A stretch of DNA of 64,000 bases, taken from positions 10,117,904 through 10,181,903 of the forward strand of contig CM022672.1 in assembly GCA_012295275.1 (NCBI GenBank), written 5' to 3'. Shown piece after piece: positions 61,020 to 64,000 of this stretch. The stretch is from Chrysomallon squamiferum (Eukaryota; Mollusca; Gastropoda; Neomphalida; Peltospiridae). The notes below the pieces were generated by a model. It saw nothing but the letters and a program-made list of their open reading frames with translations. It was not told where the DNA came from and made no database searches. The position numbers and the translations under genes were made by a program. Numbering within the stretch: the stretch's first letter is position 1; each line of letters starts with the position of its first letter.

Positions 61020-61128
61020 TCAGCCATAACTCATCATATCAAGTGAATTCGATGATGTTGGACTACTGCTTGGAGCTTTCAAAGAATCGTTTACATCTCG
61101 ACGGAACACGGAAAGATTCTGAGTAAAT
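61020..61128 (-). CDS. XPO7: Exportin-7 last exon
   Basis: Acceptor CTTTTCAG; it completes the Arg codon of NRDR, continues [17 protein letters not shown] and stops at TGA (complement of 61020-61022). The Ser-rich tail ends DMMSYG. Confidence 0.94.
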
Positions 61129-63553
61129 CTGAAAAGGAGAAAAGACATAGCATTTATTAACTTAATATTTAAATAATTAAAATTAATAAACTGAACACAA
61201 TGATTCAAATGAGGTTCTCATTCATTCTCTTTTCAATGGGACTGAAAATAAAAATCACAAACTCTGTTATTTTTTCTTACTCGAAATGAGAAGTGAAAAA
61301 AATGAATCATTTTGTATCATTATGAGAAATAAATTAATGCGACTACTTTGGAAGAACTCAAAAAGTTTATTTCTGTCTGACAAAAACACAGAGTGTTTTC
61401 AACAGGCTGTTAAATTAAAGATAATTAGTGCAACAATTCAGTTAACTGATAAACTTGTGACTAACCTGTCTCTGTTCTTGGTAAGCAAAGATCTCTCAAT
61501 GCCTTCCATCAAATTTTCAAAACACCTAATCATTGTAGGCTGCTTCTCAGTTGGCTGGCTGGAAATTATACTTTCTCTAAGTTTGTTAAAATACTTGAAA
61601 ATAAACAAGAAAAACACACACATCAATTATATGACTGTCATCATCAGAATTCTGTAATAATTTCATACTTCAACAATGTCTGAAAAGTCACAAAACGTTT
61701 GAGAAACCAAATTATTTCAGAATTCAAAATATTATTGCTTTCAGCCCCCTAATCATAAATCATGTATTCCTCTCTTTACACTTGTCATTACAAATACTCT
61801 AATTTGATTTTTTTTAATAATATAAAAAGCTGTTGAAACCTGGTATTACTGCAGTATCATTTAAAAACTCATTAATATTTTTACCATTCTACAGGTAAGA
61901 TATTTTAAAGAAAATGAGTCAAACATTTAACAGGAACATGTGAATAAACTTGAGTTTATTGTTTTGACAGAAATAAATTTAACATGTGGAAACGTTACCT
62001 CTTCATTAATGAGGATAAGGCCTAACAAAGGTCGAGACATGGACCACTGGTTGCGACAGTCTTCAAACATAATAATATTCAGTACAGTTGACAACATCTG
62101 AAAGAAAATACAAAAATATTTATTTTTACACTCTCATGCTTCATTAAATGTGTTTATACCTCCTGTTGAATTACCTAATCTTATTTTATCTAATCTAATC
62201 ATATTCAGTCATGTCTTATCTTGTCATGTCATATCATATCCACTACCAGTCAATTTTAGCCATTCTGACCATTTGTTTGCCCATTGACATTATCCAACAG
62301 TTTAATTAGCACCACATAATAGCAGCACCTTTAATTAGCAACAGTTTCAACAACAAAACATTGATTATTTCTCCATATCACTGTTACCCCATATTGTTGG
62401 TTACGTGTGAAGCAGCACCAGTCAGAAACAGGACCGTTCCATTTTGACCAGTCACAGACTGACCCTCCTCTATTTGACTCCTCAACCAGCTGTATGCAAG
62501 CAGCTGAACTTCATGAGCAAAATCACAAAGAATCATCTCTGGTGACATCAGAGATTGGATCTGAGACAGGCGTGCATGAAACTAGATTTGGACGTTGGCG
62601 AATAAAAAGAGTTCCGACACCCATAAAACATCGTGAGAGCTACTTGTTAGGAGTGTCCAGGAAAGAAACACAGACATTAGCAAATGGTATGACTGCCTTT
62701 TTGAGATCAAACACTGGCAGACTGCCAAGATTTCCACACAAACAAGAATACACTGAATTTGTGTTAGAAGACCTCACTGAAGTGTAACAGTTTAAATGAT
62801 CAACATGACAACCAACGACATTACAACACACACACACACACACAGACCATCATCATGTTCTGTTACTGGTTGGACAAATACTACAGTTACTTTTATAATA
62901 CCTTAGAATACCCAAGGCTACCAGAAGATCTAAATGATTATGAAGTGGACAAATATACAAACAGCTAATCTCAGATTAGAATTAGGTGAATACAAGATGA
63001 GTTGATGATTTGACAGACTGTAATGGAATAACACTTTGGTTACAGTAACAAAAATCATAAATATAATAACATATATTTTGATCATTTTGAAAATGAATTA
63101 ACAATTTTTTTAAGAAAAGAAAATCAAAGGTACCTTTATAGCTTCTAGATGTTATAACTGTCTTTACCTGATGCTGCATTATAATAACTTTGAATAATAA
63201 AAAAAATTGGGCATGAGTTTTGCAGTATTAATTTCCTTAGGACAAGCCAAATGATTAATAAAAAATACATACAAAAAACACATGTGCATACACACACATA
63301 TAGCGATAATTATGGAAAGGTATCCATCCACACACAGTTAATATTAAAAAGGGTTGGAGTGTAATTTTAACAGATTCATTATGTGTCACCTGTTGCAATA
63401 TTTCTGGATGGAGTTCTAAAATTCTAAGGAATGATTCACTGTCTGGCACACTGCCAGGCCTCGCTGACTTCTTCTTCTTTGTCGTGAGCCGCCGGAAGAG
63501 GTATGTGATGATGTTATCAAGAGTTGCACAGCAACCAGTACACACCATGGTAT
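61020..63553 (-). CDS. XPO7: Exportin-7 (XPO7/RanBP16), C-terminal four exons
   Basis: Exportin-7 is an importin-beta-family, Ran-GTP-dependent nuclear export receptor. The exons, in minus-strand order 63553-63390, 62097-61999, 61593-61466 and 61128-61020, splice in frame and give about 165 C-terminal residues. The full protein is about 1,090 residues, so the gene continues beyond the right edge. Recognisable family stretches: [91 protein letters not shown] and a terminal DMMS. These match vertebrate XPO7 closely from memory. A Lys/Ser insert ([15 protein letters not shown]) sits where vertebrates have a similar variable basic segment. The first exon's acceptor is embedded in a minisatellite. 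Confidence 0.95.
61466..61593 (-). CDS. XPO7: Exportin-7 penultimate exon
   Basis: Acceptor TTATTTTCAAG, donor GTTAGT; 128 nt ending in phase 2. Encodes YFNKLRESI to LLTKNRD and the first two bases of the next Arg. Confidence 0.94.
61999..62097 (-). CDS. XPO7: Exportin-7 third-from-last exon
   Basis: Acceptor TTTCTTTCAG, donor GTAACG; 33 codons in phase 0. Encodes MLSTVLNII through LILINEE. Confidence 0.95.
62365..62787 (+). other. Unidentified coding-like ORF antisense in an exportin-7 intron
   Basis: Open from 62365 (after TGA at 62362-62364) to TAA at 62785-62787. The first in-frame ATG is at 62494, so a stand-alone protein would be 97 residues; otherwise it is a terminal exon. The composition is unlike the surrounding simple sequence: balanced residues and motifs such as [19 protein letters not shown] and [18 protein letters not shown]. 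No family was recognised. It lies wholly inside the 1.3-kb intron between exportin-7 exons, on the other strand. It could be the last exon of a nested gene, a retroposed fragment, or chance. Confidence 0.4.
63390..63553 (-). CDS. XPO7: Exportin-7 fourth-from-last exon
   Basis: Acceptor TTTGTAATTTCAG, donor GTGACA; 164 nt. It begins with two bases completing Asp, then [19 protein letters not shown]. The family-conserved TGCC directly after TMVC identifies this acceptor, not its repeated copies, as the ancestral one. Confidence 0.95.
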
Positions 63554-63950
63554 CTGAAATTACAAACAAAACAGTTACAGTACACACCATGGTATCTGAA
63601 ATTACAAACAAAACACAGTTACAGTACACACCATGGTATCTGAAATTACAAACAAAACAGTTACAGTACACACCATGGTATCTGAAATTACAAACAAAAC
63701 ACAGTTACAGTACACACCATGGTATCTGAAATTACAAACAAAACAGTTACAGTACACACCATGGTATCTGAAATTACAAACAAAACACAATTACAGTACA
63801 CACCATGGTATCTGAAATTACAAACAAAACACAGTTACAGTACACACCATGGTATCTGAAATTACAAACAAAACACAGTTACAGTACACACCATGGTATC
63901 TGAAATTACAAACAAAACACAGTTACAATACACACCATGGTATCTGGTTT
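63541..63950. repeat. 42/44-bp minisatellite copying an exportin-7 splice acceptor
   Basis: Ten CCATGGTATCTG copies start at 63545, 63587, 63631, 63673, 63717, 63759, 63803, 63847, 63891 and 63935. Spacings are 42, 44, 42, 44, 42, 44, 44, 44 and 44 bp; the 2-bp difference is an extra AC. Read on the minus strand, each of copies 1-9 carries the acceptor TTTGTAATTTCAG and the first 18 nt of the exon. Copy 10 has a diverged acceptor. Copy 1 is the functional exon border. Confidence 0.95.
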
Positions 63951-64000
63951 CTGAATTACAAAATATAGTATTTAAATTATGGAAAAACAAAACTACCATA
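63951..64000. other. Exportin-7 intron, window edge
   Basis: AT-rich intronic sequence past the minisatellite. The next upstream exportin-7 exon is outside the window. Confidence 0.6.

Noticed and set aside
61286-61657. 123-codon plus-strand ORF
   Set aside because: Antisense shadow of the exportin-7 penultimate exon.
63255-63671. Minus-strand ORF reading through the exportin-7 acceptor repeats
   Set aside because: It crosses the functional donor and acceptor of the exportin-7 exon; the true product is the spliced exon.

Overview
The window is eukaryotic nuclear DNA. Genes are split by GT-AG introns, coding density is low, base composition is AT-rich, and there is a very heavy load of microsatellites: (GA)n/(CT)n, (CATA)n, (ATT)n, (ATTT)n, (CA)n and long A/T tracts. 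The gene set (exportin-7, a TspanC8 tetraspanin, a Crypton-derived DUF3504 protein and GT11 alpha-1,2-fucosyltransferase paralogues) is metazoan. Together with the repeat style it fits a lophotrochozoan, probably a mollusc and plausibly a cephalopod. That taxonomic placement is inference.

Layout. Positions 1-18438 are almost entirely non-coding: a 28-bp minisatellite (392-794), two segmental duplications (3.1-3.7 kb; 5.1 kb versus 6.7 kb), many microsatellites and one weak candidate exon (2652-2742). A GT11 fucosyltransferase-like locus lies on the minus strand (18439-19773) and carries a frameshift in its HxRRGD motif. Positions 19774-37774 are non-coding, with a 230-bp tandem duplication (31.0-31.5 kb) and a MITE-like element with TA target duplications (35520-36089). 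A second GT11 paralogue lies on the plus strand (37775-38919); it is intact in frame but has a degraded HxRRGD motif. Both paralogues begin their main exon at the same place, a phase-1 acceptor just before the membrane anchor.

A single-exon gene at 42765-45281 (plus) encodes a DUF3504 (Crypton tyrosine-recombinase-derived) protein. It has a probable SUMO-interacting motif, a 14-residue tandem repeat tail and a SUMO-site-like motif. A complete eight-exon TSPAN33-like tetraspanin follows (49603-56642, plus; 362 residues, eight ectodomain cysteines). It converges on the last four exons of exportin-7 (61020-63553, minus). The most upstream exportin-7 exon here has its 3' splice site and first 18 nt amplified about tenfold in a 42/44-bp minisatellite. 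A coding-like ORF of unknown identity lies antisense in an exportin-7 intron (62365-62787).

The genes do not form a functional unit. They are a nucleocytoplasmic transport receptor, a membrane scaffold family known for ADAM10 control, a domesticated-transposase nuclear protein and Golgi glycosyltransferases. I recognised no reverse transcriptase, tRNA, rRNA, CRISPR or prokaryotic feature.
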